A DNA stretch of 64,000 nt from Rhodamnia argentea (lineage: Eukaryota > Streptophyta > Magnoliopsida > Myrtales > Myrtaceae). Below, one piece after another: positions 24,059-35,844 of the stretch; position 1 is the first letter of the stretch; every line of letters begins with the position of its first letter. The stretch spans positions 1,488,001-1,552,000 of the forward strand of contig NC_063157.1 in assembly GCF_020921035.1 (NCBI RefSeq). Direction: 5' to 3'. The notes under the pieces are model-generated. The model was not told the origin of the DNA, ran no database searches, and worked only from the letters and a program-made list of their open reading frames with translations. A program made the translations under genes and the position numbers.

Positions 24059-25245
24059 TCAAGACAAACATGGAGAACCTCTCTTGGAGGAGAGGATGTT
24101 CTCCTCCATATGGAAGCATCATAATGACAAGGCCTCATCATCTCTCCATCATCTGTAGAAGGAAAGCCATATGAGCAAATGCCTTTGAAAAGCCAAAATT
24201 ATCAGAAACAGAAGAATTATCAGTATTCTATCACCCGTTTATCTCCTTGATGAAAATGATGTCAAAGTTTACATTATAAGGAGCTGCCTATCAACATCTT
24301 GACAGCAAACACATCTGATGCTATCATGTATTGAGACAGAGGTCACAAACAGATATAGCCATGAATACAATCAAGTCAATCGTGTGCTTGAGAGCCAAAC
24401 AACTAAAATATCAGTCTAGCATGTACTATTAGATGCAAAGCCACCTTTATAAGACATGCTGAAATCAAAACCAACAAAGATAAATAATGAACAAACTGTG
24501 ATGCACATTGTTCAATCAAACTAGTCATCCCTATCACAGAGCAAACTTCCATCCACGGATACATAGAAAGATCCGGTGAAGGAGCGGGTCCCGTCCATTT
24601 GGCATGGTCATTATAACAAACACGTTGAGCACAAAATGCAGCCTTTCTAAAGCTTCACCTTACACTTATATTCGGATGCTCAAAAGCTCTGTGAGGCATA
24701 GTATCAAGGATAATTATCTTGCAGCTCAAGTCAAACAACAAGGCATACACATCCATAGAATTATCAGATTAAACCAAAAAAAAAAAAGGGCATTGCTCCT
24801 TACCAAAAAAAAAAAAAAGGGCATTGCATTGTCAAGCACAAGAACAGCAAATTCCCAGGCCCATCAGAGAAACACGATATAACCCAATATCCACATTTTC
24901 AAAGTATTCATTGGGAGAGATCCCTCCTACTCCTGCTCACAACAAAGTGAGAACTTTCAGTCGAACAAGGCCAAGCCATCGGCGAGGCGTTGCCATAGAT
25001 GAAGCGGACAAAAAGCTAAAAACAAAATGAGAAAGAGCAAATGAAGAAGATCGAAACCCATGAGGAAGACAGCGAGCTTACCGTGTATCTCGTCTCGCCG
25101 ACTGCAGAAACGGGAACCAGAGTTCGACGTCTCCAAGCATGCCGCTCAACAGTGCTTTGTCTTCGCGGCTGTCGCCGGTTCGGAAACAAAAGAGGAGGAG
25201 GTCTGGGTTGGTTCGCCTATAAAAACTATTTTTCATTGCGGTTTT
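24059..25245 (-). other. Upstream region and probable 5' leader of the PPR gene
   Basis: A possible non-coding first exon lies at about 25082-25200 (minus strand), ending at a canonical donor (CACG|GTAAGC). A short tandem duplication of an A-tract plus GGGCATTGC lies at 24775-24830. No other gene signal is visible. Confidence 0.35.
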
Positions 25246-25246
25246 T

Positions 25247-26600
25247 AAATGGTTTTCATTTGGGAAAAAACCACGAAAAATCATAAATTATGCCAATTGT
25301 GACACATTTATCTTAAACTTATTTTTATGGCACCAAAAACCTCAAAATTTTACTCGTGTGACACATTTACCTCAAACTTTTTCTTATGACACCGAAAACC
25401 TTAAACTTATATCCATGTGACATATTTATCCATAAACTATTTTTTTATGACATCAAAAATCCTAAATTTGTATTCATGTGACTCATTTACCTCAAAATTT
25501 GGGATAAATGTGTCATATGCCTATAAATTTGAGATTTTTAGTGTCACGACAAAAAGTTTGGAGTAAAGGTGTCGCATGGGTATAAGTTTGAGGTAAATGT
25601 GTCACATGGATACAAGTTTAGGATTTTTTGTGTCATAAAAAAAAGTTTGAGATAAATGTGTCATAACCTAAGTAGCACCGACACCGACACGGGACACGGG
25701 ACACGACACGACACGACACTCCGACACGTCATTTCTAAAATATAGAGATTTTCGACACGTTGGGGACACGTTGTATATTAAATATATTTTTATATATGTA
25801 TGATATATTATTATTTTTATAATTTTTTATAAAATAGAAAATTTATCAAAAGAGTTCTTATAATCAAAGAAAGCTCACACCATGAATACTCCAGTAATTT
25901 GATCCTAACCAGCCTAGAAAATAAATAAATAAATAAATAAAAATCCTGTTATCTGCACACTTCCCCTCCTCTCTCACGTCTCCTCCCCTTCTCTCTTTAC
26001 TTTTTAAAAAATCTCTGACACCTTTCCCCTTCTTTTCTGTTTTCAAACTTTCACGTTCACCGAAAGCCTCTCTCTCCTCTCTACTGCACCCCCTCTGCCT
26101 CTTTACTTCCTGAAAAAATCTACCCCCCTTTCTCTCTATCAGTCCTCTCTGTCTCGCGAAGCCAACTACGGCATCGACCACCATGATTTGTGCTACTGGT
26201 TCTGTCCTCCGGCTCGTTCGCTCTCTCTGCTCCGGCGCACACGAAGGCCGTTCTCTGCTTAGGCGCTCGCGTCACCGGCTCCCTCCCTCATCTCTCTCAT
26301 GGCCCGAAACGCTACTCCCCCTTCCCCCACCGTTCTCTGCCCTTCGGATCTGCTTTTCCCCGCCATCTTTCCTCACGGACTCGCGTGTCCCCGGCGTGTC
26401 GCCGACGTTGACTACGTGTCGGACCTCCGACCCGCGTTGACCGCGTGTCGAACGCGTGTCGGACCGTATCGGACGCGTGTCCGTGTCCGACACGTATCCG
26501 ACACCGACACGCCGAGAGGTTTGGCGTGTCGGTGCTTCATAGGTCATAACGGGCATAATTTAGGATTTTTTGTGGCTTTTTCCCTTTTCATTTCGATCAA
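25247..26600. mobile_element. Foldback element B, split by a nested insertion
   Basis: The left end (about 25250-25295, GGGAAAAAACCACGAAAAAT then CATAAATTATGCC) is mirrored by the right end (26551-26600, GGGCATAATTTAGGA then GTGGCTTTTTCCC). Between them are about four forward 45-bp units (TGACACATTTA, then CACCAAAAACC), then reverse-complement units from about 25500. The right arm is interrupted by the hAT-like element at 25668-26542. Layout matches foldback element A at 15170-15825. Confidence 0.75.
25668..26542. mobile_element. Non-autonomous hAT-like element with 8-bp target duplication
   Basis: The 875-bp insert begins CTAAGTAGCACCGACACCG and ends in the inverted form GTCGGTGCTTCATAG. 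It is flanked by perfect 8-bp direct repeats GTCATAAC at 25660-25667 and 26543-26550. Sub-terminal regions carry clusters of GACACG/CGTGTC. The interior (26180-26440) is GC-richer and has overlapping open frames but no transposase domain. An 8-bp duplication is characteristic of the hAT superfamily; the assignment is inference. Confidence 0.7.
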
Positions 26601-26761
26601 AAAAGAGAAAAAGGAAAAATGGTTTTCACTTTTCAGCCCTTCAAAAGATTTGTTTTGATATCTCTTAAAAAAAAATCAAAATGAAAATATGAGTTAAATA
26701 AAAGTTCAATTTAAATTGATTATTCGACAAAAAAATAATTATCTTTCAATTTTGTTTCCTA

Positions 26762-27317
26762 GACTCCATTTGTTTCAACAAAAATAAGTCATTTCTGAAA
26801 AACATTTTTCAGAAAAATGACAATATTTTTTCGTCTTCGTCTGAAATTTGAAAATAAATCAAAAAATGTTTTCTACCGTTTCGTATCCTCCGTACACTCC
26901 TTTTTATTTTTATTTTACATTTTTACTATTCTTTTCAAAAATTTCTTTTTAACTCTTTTTCTTTTTTTTTCTTTTCCATTCTTCTTCGGTCGGTCGCCGG
27001 CCTTCAGCTCACCTGTGGCCAGTCGAAGAATAAGGAAAAAAAAAAGAGAAGAAAATAAAAAATAAAAAAATTGATTTATAAGAAAAAGATAAAAGAAACA
27101 TAAAAAAAGTAAAAATAATTAAAAGGATTGCACAAAAAAGAATATGCTTGGTCTGGGCCAAAAAAAAAAAGGAGAGAAAATAATTTCTTCTTTTCGAAAA
27201 AAATAAACCATTTTTTCTATTTTTTAAATGTGTTTTTCATTGATAGAAAACGTTTTCTTGACTAATATTGAAAAATATTTTTAAAAAAAAATTATTTTTC
27301 ACGAAACAAAGAGAGCC
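26762..27317. mobile_element. MITE-like element with inverted ends
   Basis: The left end GACTCCATTTGTTTC and right end GAAACAAAGAGAGCC are imperfect inverted repeats. Adjacent sequence is also mirrored (AAAAACATTTTTC against GAAAAATATTTTT). The interior is AT-rich with no protein. A target duplication could not be settled. Confidence 0.5.
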
Positions 27318-28700
27318 TAAATGAACCTATGTAAAATATGATTGCCGCCCAAATAAAACAAAGAAAACCATATTAACATGCCACGACTTATGCAAATTGC
27401 AAATAACATTCCACTAGTTTAAGTTTTTGCTCGATATTTTCCAATGCCCACTCGGGAGGATCACAATGAAGGTGGCATCGTGGTTGCGGTGGAGGAGAAA
27501 GATGATTATATATTTTTGCATCTATGAATATAACTTTTTCGCCCGACATCTTATTAACTCGATTTTTGCACCTACGAAAAGCCCATGACCGATGTTTTCA
27601 ATTGGTCACATTGGGAAAAATTTTGAAAAAATTATAGTCATGTGATTTTTTTTACGCAAAGCCAGTCAAAACTTTGACTCGAAATAAATTTCTTGGCCAA
27701 TATTTGATTGACTTGATTTTTTGCATTTACTAAAGCTGATATCCGATGTTTTCAATTCATCAAATTCTAACGTATTTCCTTTCACAATTTTTATTTTTTG
27801 CTTGACCTGTTGCTGGGACGTTCGAGAAAGAGCTCAACATCATGTTCAACCTCACATTTAAAGGCACAATGCTTCCCTAGTGGACCCTAGCCTTGTGCAA
27901 TGTATTCATGGATCGTGACATATAGTGCTGGCAAAGGCTTTCCGAAAAGCCGAACCACTTGCCTTTGCCGAAAATTTGCATTTAGACGTTCTTCATCTAA
28001 TGAAATCTTCATGCGCTACAAGCGATTTCTATGTATGAAATTGCGATATGGTCACACGGCCCCATGAAAGAAAAGCGTGGACGTATGCCAAAAGGGGGAA
28101 AATGACCATCGATTCTACTCGAGGATGTCGACATTCGAGCTCTCGCGAGCATTCAAATCGAAGATGGCAATCCTAACAAAAATGGAGGTCAAAATTAGAA
28201 ACAAAGATGTGATCTCTCCTGGTACAAATCGTCAGCTGATGATTGTGTGGTTTCTGTCCTGGACTTCTTCTACTAGCGCGTCTAGCATGGCCTCTCGCCG
28301 TCGTCATGCAAAGCCGTTCTCCGGTACCAAAGTTAATCAGGCGATGCACCGTGTGAACTCTCCGAGCTGGTTAAACTGCCAGGGGAAGGATCTAGGAAAA
28401 TTCTGCAACGCAAGATCAAGAACACCAGTCATTTTCCTCTGGACATTGCATAACTCATGAAGCAAACAAAAGAAATGTCGCCGGCAATCCAATGCAAAAT
28501 CGATATCCTCGAAAAGGAACCGGATTTCTAGAGTCGAGCTGCACAAAATTTCGCATCCACCCCGCAAATCCAACGTACATAACGAGACTCCTAGTTAGGA
28601 TTAACAGGTAAACTGCTCTTCGACACGGCCTATCCTAGGCGGCGAGTTCGCACCTGGTGCTTCGGTGCAAATTCTATGGAATTAGGACCCGGATCGAGTT
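27318..28700. other. Repeat-derived intergenic DNA
   Basis: Contains a stretch (27440-27510) related to 41460-41530, both with a CCCA(C/T)TCGGGAG core. It also has two units near 27540 and 27700 of a dispersed repeat carrying ACTCGATTTTTGCACC. No gene was recognised. Confidence 0.5.
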
Positions 28701-28708
28701 GCTGATTC

Positions 28709-29197
28709 TTATGTTTCTCGGGTCAGCGATCGTGCGCGATGAACTTGAAAATCAAACCGAATTGGGAAACGAACAGTAATACGTGATCCAAAGGAGGGAA
28801 GACAGGAGAAGGCAGAAAAATAATGGAAAATGAGGACAATAGGGAGGACGGAGTTGATTGGGGAGTACCAGAAGCAGCGGAGGAGATTAACGAGGAAATG
28901 GAAGAGGTAGTTGTCTCGGTCGAGGAGGTCGCGCCGGACCAGGCGCTCCAGGTTGAGGTGGCGAGGCAGGAGGTCGCTGTAGTACAGCAGCGTCGTCACG
29001 GTGGTTGCCGGCTGCGCCGCCAGCGACGTCACCAGCCTCAGCAGCGACCGCATCATCAACGGCACCAGCGACTGAAAAGAAAAAAAAACACGAATCAAAA
29101 CGGAACTAAGCAAAAACCGACCAGCAGCCCACGGGGTCGGCTTCTGAAGATCGGAGCGGGGAGATAACGGAGGAAGGAGAGAATGCCGAGTTACCAT
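28709..29197 (-). CDS. Candidate small gene of unknown family
   Basis: A CpG-rich segment reads as an ATG-only first coding exon (29197-29195) followed by donor GTAACT, an acceptor (TTTTCAG) and a second exon from 29071 to a stop at 28709. This would give 121 leucine- and arginine-rich residues starting MSLVPLMMRS. The upstream CT-rich leader looks like a 5' UTR. However, the intron length is a multiple of three and open, so frame continuity is weak evidence, and I recognise no domain. It may be a transposon-captured or non-coding transcript. Confidence 0.25.
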   Translation of the reverse strand: MVTRHSLLPPLSPRSDLQKPTPWAAGRFLLSSVLIRVFFSFQSLVPLMMRSLLRLVTSLAAQPATTVTTLLYYSDLLPRHLNLERLVRRDLLDRDNYLFHFLVNLLRCFWYSPINSVLPIVLIFHYFSAFSCLPSFGSRITVRFPIRFDFQVHRARSLTRET

Positions 29198-29217
29198 GAT
29201 TGCTGCGGCGGGGAAGA

Positions 29218-29252
29218 AGGGAGGAGGGAGGAGGGAGGAGGGAGGAGGGATC
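29218..29252. repeat. GGAGGGA heptamer tandem repeat
   Basis: About five copies of a GGAGGGA-type unit. A GAAGAGGAA-type tract follows at 29290-29325. Both are simple repeats. Confidence 0.8.
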
Positions 29253-29649
29253 ATGTCTGAGGCGGTCTGCGAACTTGCCAACAGAGAGAGTTGAAGAAGA
29301 GGAAGAGGAAGAGGAAGAGCGAGGTAGTTGCAGATGCCCACAAGACCGGGAAACGACGGAGGTAACTGTCGATCCTCACCTGATTTTCAAACCTACCCTT
29401 CCCTCTCCTCCTCCTTCAGCTTCCGTGGACGGTCGAGCTAAATTTTCTCTATAGTTAGTCGTATTAATGACGTCACTAATGCGACGAATTAGCTAGAGAC
29501 TTACTTGCGCTATGAAAGGTCAATGGACATCTCCCCTACTTTACTTACTGAAGATGATAAAAGCGCTGGAGTAAAGAATCCTCTTTCTCTTTGGCAATTC
29601 GTATTAAAATTGAGATGGAGCGAGAAGAGTGGCGGGCATCATTTTCAGG

Positions 29650-29795
29650 GAAAATTGTTAGAAAAAATCTCACTTCTATTGCACTTTTGCCAATTCGGTC
29701 CTAAACTTTTTGTATTTTTTTTTTTTTTGCGCAAAATTGAAAAGTTTAAAACCGAGTTGACAAAAATGCAATAGATTTAGGAACTTGTTGACAAT
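29650..29795. repeat. Short hairpin related to foldback family C
   Basis: The left half (TTCTATTGCACTTTTGCCAA, then GGTCCTAAACTTTTTG) is the reverse complement of the right half (AAAAGTTTAAAACC, then TTGACAAAAATGCAATAGAT). Only a T-rich loop lies between them. Arms resemble the ends of the element at 45775-46262. Confidence 0.6.
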
Positions 29796-30629
29796 ATTTC
29801 CTCATTTCCATGGTCAAAGGCATCTGTGACTACCATTCTAGGCCTAGTTCTTGAAACAAAAACCAATATTTAGATCCAATCTCAATAGTATCCCTAACTT
29901 TTTTTTTTATCTCATAAAAAAGTCCTCATCTTTCACTCCGGTTCCAAATTTGCTCACATGTCAAAGAATTGCAACTAATTTACTCAAAATTATCGACAAG
30001 AGAACCGGTTAGAAATTCATTATCAGAACCTACATTTTTATCAACACCCTCGCTTTACAAGAAACAATAGCAACCTCCCGATGTCAATAGTATTAAAAAA
30101 TAATCAGCACCGGCTTTTGGATCCGCGGGTTGATTTGAATTAGAACGAAAGTTAGGGATATTTTTATGAGATGAAAGCAAGTTTCAAAGTGAATTGAAAC
30201 CGGATCTAAAGTTGAGGGTTTTTTTTAGGGAATTAACTCCACCATTCTAAATGCTTGTAAGTAGTTTACGGTATATATTTTAAGAATTGGAAGTATAACA
30301 CTCCAACAAGGGCCGGCAATATCGAGTATTACCATGTTATGTGACAGGAGATGTAGTGAAAAATATAAAGTGAGGAGAAGGATCGTATATGTGACAAATC
30401 AAACGGGGTGTAGAAATCCTAATTTCTGTGGCATCCTACATAAGCGCCTATCGACGAGCGCAGCGCAAACGGTGCAACATTGAGCATGTTGTTCTCCAGC
30501 CGGACCCTTCCGGCGAGGATCGGTCGGGCCCGACCGCTCTTAGAAACGCATACGACATCTTTTTAATCACGTGTGCGCCAAGCATGTCTCGAGGCTCGAT
30601 GCGGCCGGCGCAGCGCTTTCGTCCATAAT
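29796..30629. other. Intergenic DNA with a further inverted-repeat remnant
   Basis: At 29890-29990 the sequence AGTATCCCTAACTT, then ATCTCATAAAAAAGTCC, is mirrored at 30140-30230 by AAAGTTAGGGATA, then TTTATGAGATGAAAGC. This suggests another decayed foldback element. Nothing coding was recognised. Confidence 0.45.
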
Positions 30630-30896
30630 TGGGCCTTGAGAGTAGACGGCCCATGTTATATGGGCCCTACAAACTTCTGGTCAAAGGGCCCAACAAAATT
30701 AAGGCCCAATAAATAAACAAACTGATGGCCAGGATCGATGGCACGCTTCCCGCGTGTGGAAGCGTTTCTCCTATATATACGCCTCGCGTCTCGCCCCCAG
30801 GGAGTCGTGCAATAATTGTGTTGGGGTCTGGTCTACTTCCGGGTGCTCCTTCGATTCGTCGGGTCCTCTGAATCGGACATCGAACCCTAACCCTAG
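30630..30896 (+). promoter_or_regulatory. TMA7 promoter: site II motifs, TATA box, telo-box
   Basis: Five TGGGCC/GGCCCA site II cores lie between 30630 and 30709. A TATA box (CTATATATAC) is at 30771-30780. A double telo-box (AACCCTAACCCTAG) is at 30883-30896, just before the start codon. This combination is typical of plant translation-machinery genes, where TCP factors bind site II. Confidence 0.75.
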
Positions 30897-30906
30897 ATTC
30901 ACAACC

Positions 30907-31995
30907 ATGTCTTCCAAGCAAGGTATGTCTCCTTCCCTATCGTCCGTGATCCAATTAGGCTCGATCGGAATCGATCGAAATCCTCACGCATCGTCGTGTC
31001 TCTGTTGTGTGTTTTCGCCGACGAAATTAATTGATGTCGTTCCGTTGTTAGGTGGCAAGGCGAAGCCTTTGAAGCAACCGAAGGCAGACAAGAAGGAGTA
31101 CGACGAGGTATGAGTTGTTCATGCTTTGTGTCGATTGGAATGCCGAGATCCACTCATGTTGGTTTGGGATGGCTAGGTTTTGATCGGTTGTTGTTTTCTG
31201 TGGTGAGAGTTATGATCAGTAGCTTTAGATATGATTGGAAGAAAATATGGATGTGTTTGGAGATTGGGCGAAACTGGAATATTAATTAGCATAATCACGC
31301 TGGAAGAAGCTCTGTTGATGTGTTTGGTGATCGTCAAAAATATTATGTACATGCTTATTTAAGCGAGGGTTTTCTTTCTCTAATCATAAGATGATGCATT
31401 AGCTGGATTACTTTCACCCCTTATGAGTCTATTTTCAATTCTATTGCAGAAACAAAATTTTTAGTTTTTGCATGTCTGCTGGGTGCTTTTCACTTTGCAG
31501 TGTTAGTATTTTGAATTTCACATCATGGAATGTCGAAGTATTCTGGTATAACACATATTTGGTGAGCTCCAAGCATGAGCATTTCTGTTCAGTTTGTGCC
31601 TGAGGATAAGCCTGATTCCGTCCCACGAGCTAGAATGTTTGTTACGTTCTACTTCTCGGTTACTCGTAAATGTTCGGTATTCGCCTCATGACTGTTGATT
31701 ATCCTAGTGCCCCGTTTCATCTCGTTGCTTGTTTTACGTGCCATATAAAATGAGACAAAGTTGTCTGTCTGCAGAGTGATTTGGCCTATCTTCAAAAGAA
31801 GAAGGATGAAGAGAAGGTAAGATATGATTCTGGTAAATTAAGATAGAAAGCTGAGTCATTGGTACTCTTGCGATGATGCAAATTGAACTTGTGGCGATCT
31901 TGACTCTAATGTAGGCGTTGAAGGAGCTTAAAGCTAAGGCTACGCAGAAGGGATCCTTTGGAGGATCTGGACTCAAGAAGAGTGGCAAGAAGTGA
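30907..31995 (+). CDS. TMA7: Translation machinery-associated protein 7
   Basis: Four exons, 30907-30922, 31052-31107, 31775-31816 and 31915-31995, sum to 195 nt and a 64-residue protein. It starts MSSKQGGKAKPLKQPK and ends GGSGLKKSGKK, which is the conserved TMA7 (CCDC72) pattern. A short coiled coil, YLQKKKDEEKALKELKAK, fills the middle. TMA7 is a ribosome-associated factor in yeast. The protein is highly basic and full length. Its promoter carries the motifs expected of ribosome-related genes. In Arabidopsis a homologue (At3g16040) lies close to kinesin-13B, as here. Confidence 0.95.
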
Positions 31996-33247
31996 GGGGT
32001 TGTCTCCAAACACTGATTGGAATACAGGCCATTAGATTTGGCACTGTGATTACATCTGTATGGAAACTTGTTTAGGTCAAGTTTGAGCGTCCCATGTCGT
32101 TCTACTTGTCTTTGTGCTTGTGTTTTAATGGAGACTAATCAAGTCGCTTGAAGCTCTGTGTCAGTTCCACTGTTTTTCCTTAATTATCGGCCTGGTGTTG
32201 ATTTCTGATCATGTTTTAGCGGGCAACTGCTGATTATTGAGTCGAACTACTTTCCGTTCTTAGCATGGCGATTAATTGTCGTCATCATCAGTTGTGGTTG
32301 CTGTCCCCAATGAAATGCCGGTCTCCGATAATTGCTCTGAGATATGGCAAATGAAAAGCAACAGATTTCACAGATTATTAGCTGGCCCAGGAATTTAGAT
32401 GATGGTACCCCAATTTAGGATTATTATTGCCTTGCTCCTTTTTAGCTAAATTACAAGTTACAAGCACTAAACTCGCCATTCCTTGGAAGGATCATCAAGA
32501 AACTTGGATTATGAGGCGAAACGTTCGTCTTTTTCAATGATAGAGGTACCAGCTCTCGTACCAGCTCTCGTGGGCTCAAGAATTTTTCGATGGACTCCTG
32601 GCTGTTGATAGGGGAAAGAGGGTACATTGTGTATTACTTCCCTTTTCAATATGAAATTGTACGGAGCGATGATCTTACTTTCTCAAACAAATTGTCCATC
32701 GGTTCATAATAGGCTGCACCGAATCAAGATGTGTAAGTAATGTAAGTTCTTTGAGGCGCATGGGTTTGGTTATTATTCATTTAACGTGTCTTTCCAAATA
32801 TGGAATTTCATTTTGCGCAGCAGACAAATAGGAAACTCTTTCTTCATTGCGAACAGTATACCATGTGAACACCGACTCTTGGGGCAGTTCCCTCCATCCC
32901 TAGATCTTCTCGAGTTAACAAAGACGCAAAGGAAAATGGTGCACGCTCCCACCCTAAATCCTCAGCCGGATTATTTCCGTTTATACAAAACTACGAAGTA
33001 TGAATAACTAAAACCATGTGAAGTTTAGTCACATAAGTTTCCATATCCGAGTCACAACACGAGCAGTGATTTCGCATACTTGACCAAATGATTTATGCCT
33101 CTGGCAAAAAAGAAAGCTCGAGCTTTCGCTCACCCTACCAACTATTCCAACATCCACCACAAAATCAGCAGGATCAGCGACACCTAGTAGCAAACTCGAA
33201 ACCTCCAAAGTAGTTGCAAAAGATGCGCATGAGCCTCCTTACCCTCC
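31996..33247. other. 3' flanks of TMA7 (+) and the plastid-type gene (-)
   Basis: Convergent intergenic space. No coding sequence or repeat of note. Confidence 0.5.
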
Positions 33248-34895
33248 TCATTGACTTTCTGGTTTCTCTGTTTCCTCCTTTTCAGGGTCTTCTTCTTCCT
33301 CCTCTTTCTTCTCTTCCTCCTCCTCATCTTCTTCAGGGGGATCTGCTGGCAACGGAGGTGGCAACGGTGTTTTCATTGGGCTGAACTGCGGGAATATGTC
33401 TGGTCTCCGTCCTGGCTTTGGTCTCTCCCATTCCTATCGTGACAAAAACATATACATGTGCAAGAGATGAGCTGAAGTTCGGATTCATGCTGTCATTGCA
33501 GTCAAGAGTTAGCCGTGACATCATTTGTCAAACGAGGAAGGAACCGACGGATTACAAGTTCAATGATTATGCTCAAGAACAAAAGGGTAATGATGCTGTA
33601 TCTGTTAGTGTTGTGCTCTCCCGATTCCCACATCACGTTATTTCTAGCTACACTGTCTGAGTGGTGGTACAACTATCTACATACTCGCAATTCAATCAAA
33701 CATTAACTAGTCTATTGGTGCCCAGTGGTCAATAACCTTGCAAGGCGATGAAAATGTATGTTCAGACCATACCCCAGAGGTTAGAGCTTGAACTTGGGCT
33801 ATCCATTAAGATCCGATGTGTGTGCAGACAACAATCAAACATAAGCCAATATGCTGGAACATTGAGCTAAGAATACAGAGAGCAAAAGCGAGAAGTGTAA
33901 GCAGAGGCTAATTTCAACGAATTATGCCATTAACATGGTAAGCTGAGTCTCTCGTAGAGGAAACAAAAATTGCCATACAGAAATATCTCCACTGTTTTAT
34001 TCATAGCCCGATCCAAAATTTCAGATTAAGCTCTAGCTCAATCTGCTGCATTGTACCGGTACATTTCCTCAAGCACTTGGACAATGTTAAACAGAAACCG
34101 AGTGGTAAAAGACTTTGGGCGAGATTACATAGGTCCACCTTTGAATAGATCCTGTACTTCTATTCTAAAACCTTTGAAATCACTCGTTCACTCACCAAAT
34201 TAAACATTAAATTCGTCCAAACTCAAAGAGAAGTGGTATCCATAAGCTTCAAGGATGATTAGTGTATGGAGGGCAAAGTGATAGATGAATTCCACACTAC
34301 GCTATTCAGTCAGGTGAATTTGTGGTTTTATTCACCTACTCATAGCCAAAATCTATGGATTGAGTAGTGTATGGTGGGCAAAGTCGAGGATGAATTCGAC
34401 ATCACCAAATTCAGTCAGGGGAATTTGTGGTTTTCCTAAAGCGATTCATTCACACTGCATCTAGAGAAAATTAGCCACAAAGCTAATTACCAATCGCAAA
34501 ACGAAATACCAGCAACTTTGAAATCTCCAGAGCAAGCACCGAAATTACCTAGGTTCACATCAATTCACACTCAAATCAAAGAACGAAGAACGAGAAGGCG
34601 GACTCACAATCGGAAAATCGAGAGGAGAGCGGCGAGTCATCTTCTCTTCCTCCGGAGCCATCCTCACAATCTGACTCTGCGACCTCCGATTACCGAGGAC
34701 CGAGACCGTCGCTCCACCCGGAAATCTCAGGGCGGCCATGGGGAGAGAGCTCCGAACGGCACAACTCCGCCTACAACTAGCCGAGCTGGAAGGTTGAGCT
34801 CTTTCCAGCGACGGCGGCGGGGGAGACGGAGCTAGAGAAGGAATCGTCAGACGCGACGCTAGAAACAGATTCAGCGACGGCGACGGCGACGCCAT
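33248..34895 (-). CDS. Conserved small protein, probable plastid location, unknown function
   Basis: Two exons, 34895-34608 and 33433-33248, give 474 nt and 157 residues across a 1.17 kb intron. The first 50-60 residues are rich in Ser, Ala and Arg with almost no acids, as in a chloroplast transit peptide. The mature part holds a conserved-looking block EWERPKPGRRPDIFPQFSPM followed by a proline-rich stretch and a long Glu/Lys tail ending PEKEETEKPESQ. I recall similar unannotated chloroplast proteins in other plants but cannot name a function. In-frame upstream ATGs exist (35021), but the Ala-Ser-Pro start at 34895 fits a transit peptide better. Confidence 0.75.
34257..34436. repeat. Direct duplication inside the intron of the plastid-type gene
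   Basis: Two copies (about 34257-34335 and 34350-34436) share AGTGTATGG, GGGCAAAGT, GATGAATTC and TTCAGTCAGG(T/G)GAATTTG in order, with about 95 bp period and moderate divergence. Confidence 0.7.
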
Positions 34896-35840
34896 CAGAG
34901 CCAGCTCGCGAATCGCGAAATCCCCCCCGGTGTCGCTGCGGGATTCGGCTACAGGCGAGGCGAGTCGAGTCCCGAGGTTTCCTCTTCGTCGTGGCTCGGG
35001 GCAGCGATTATCCACCACCAACCGCCTCTTCTTAAACGATGAGTCCTCTCTACTTCAACAACCTTCTTCGTTTCTCGCTTGGCCCTTTGGGTGAATTTTG
35101 AAGAGACGATAAAGAAAACGGGCCGAATCTTTTGGGCCTTAAAAGCCAAATCCCAATAAAGCAGGCCCAATAAAGAAATTGGCATTTTGGGTTCACGTGC
35201 TCCAATTTTAATTTGCATGTTTTTCCATCACTCCTCAGTTTCCGCGAGTTTAATGGTATGATATTGTAAATAATAAATTTGTACGATGAAAAACGAGAGA
35301 TCTGGTAATATTTATCATCTCGGCATCGTTTAGAAAGTTTAAGACGGGAGCGCTACGGTCATTCTTCGTATACATTCGAGCGAGTCATTACCTGTGACCA
35401 ACCGTCACCCGAGGGGGGTTTTTGTTGGCTTAAATCGTTACTATTTCGAGTGACCGCTCGTTCGGGCTTCACGAGTGAAGGTTCGCATTCTGATGGATGT
35501 TATGATGTGCTCGCACTGAATTTTCGAAAGTGATGCGAGTGTTCGGACTAATCCAATGGTTCAATTTCACAATCGAAACGCAGTTGGAAATAATTGAGAG
35601 GCAAACATGAGCGACAATGAATATTCACGTCGGTCCACCTGACGTCATCAGTGGATGATGGAGTGTCGTCCACAATCGAAGAGGCAAAAAGCTCCTCCCT
35701 CCTCAGCCTGAGGAGATTAGGACGGGATGTGATTCCTCCACCAAGTATAAACATCCAAATTTCATAGCATTTGTTATATAATGAAGAGCAAAAGAAAAAG
35801 GAAAACCATACTCCACCTGATCAGAATCACGTCTGTCCAA
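34896..35840. other. Promoter of the plastid-type gene and intergenic DNA
   Basis: The left part holds the leader and several GGCCC/GGGCC motifs (35100-35170), consistent with site II promoter elements. The rest is unremarkable. Confidence 0.45.
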
Positions 35841-35844
35841 ACGG

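Noticed and set aside
26183-26658. Three overlapping open frames of 70-120 residues
   Set aside because: Inside the hAT-like element; no transposase motif and no agreement on one frame.
28823-29167. Plus-strand Glu/Gln/Arg-rich frame of 114 residues
   Set aside because: Low complexity, and the opposite strand has the better leader and splice signals.
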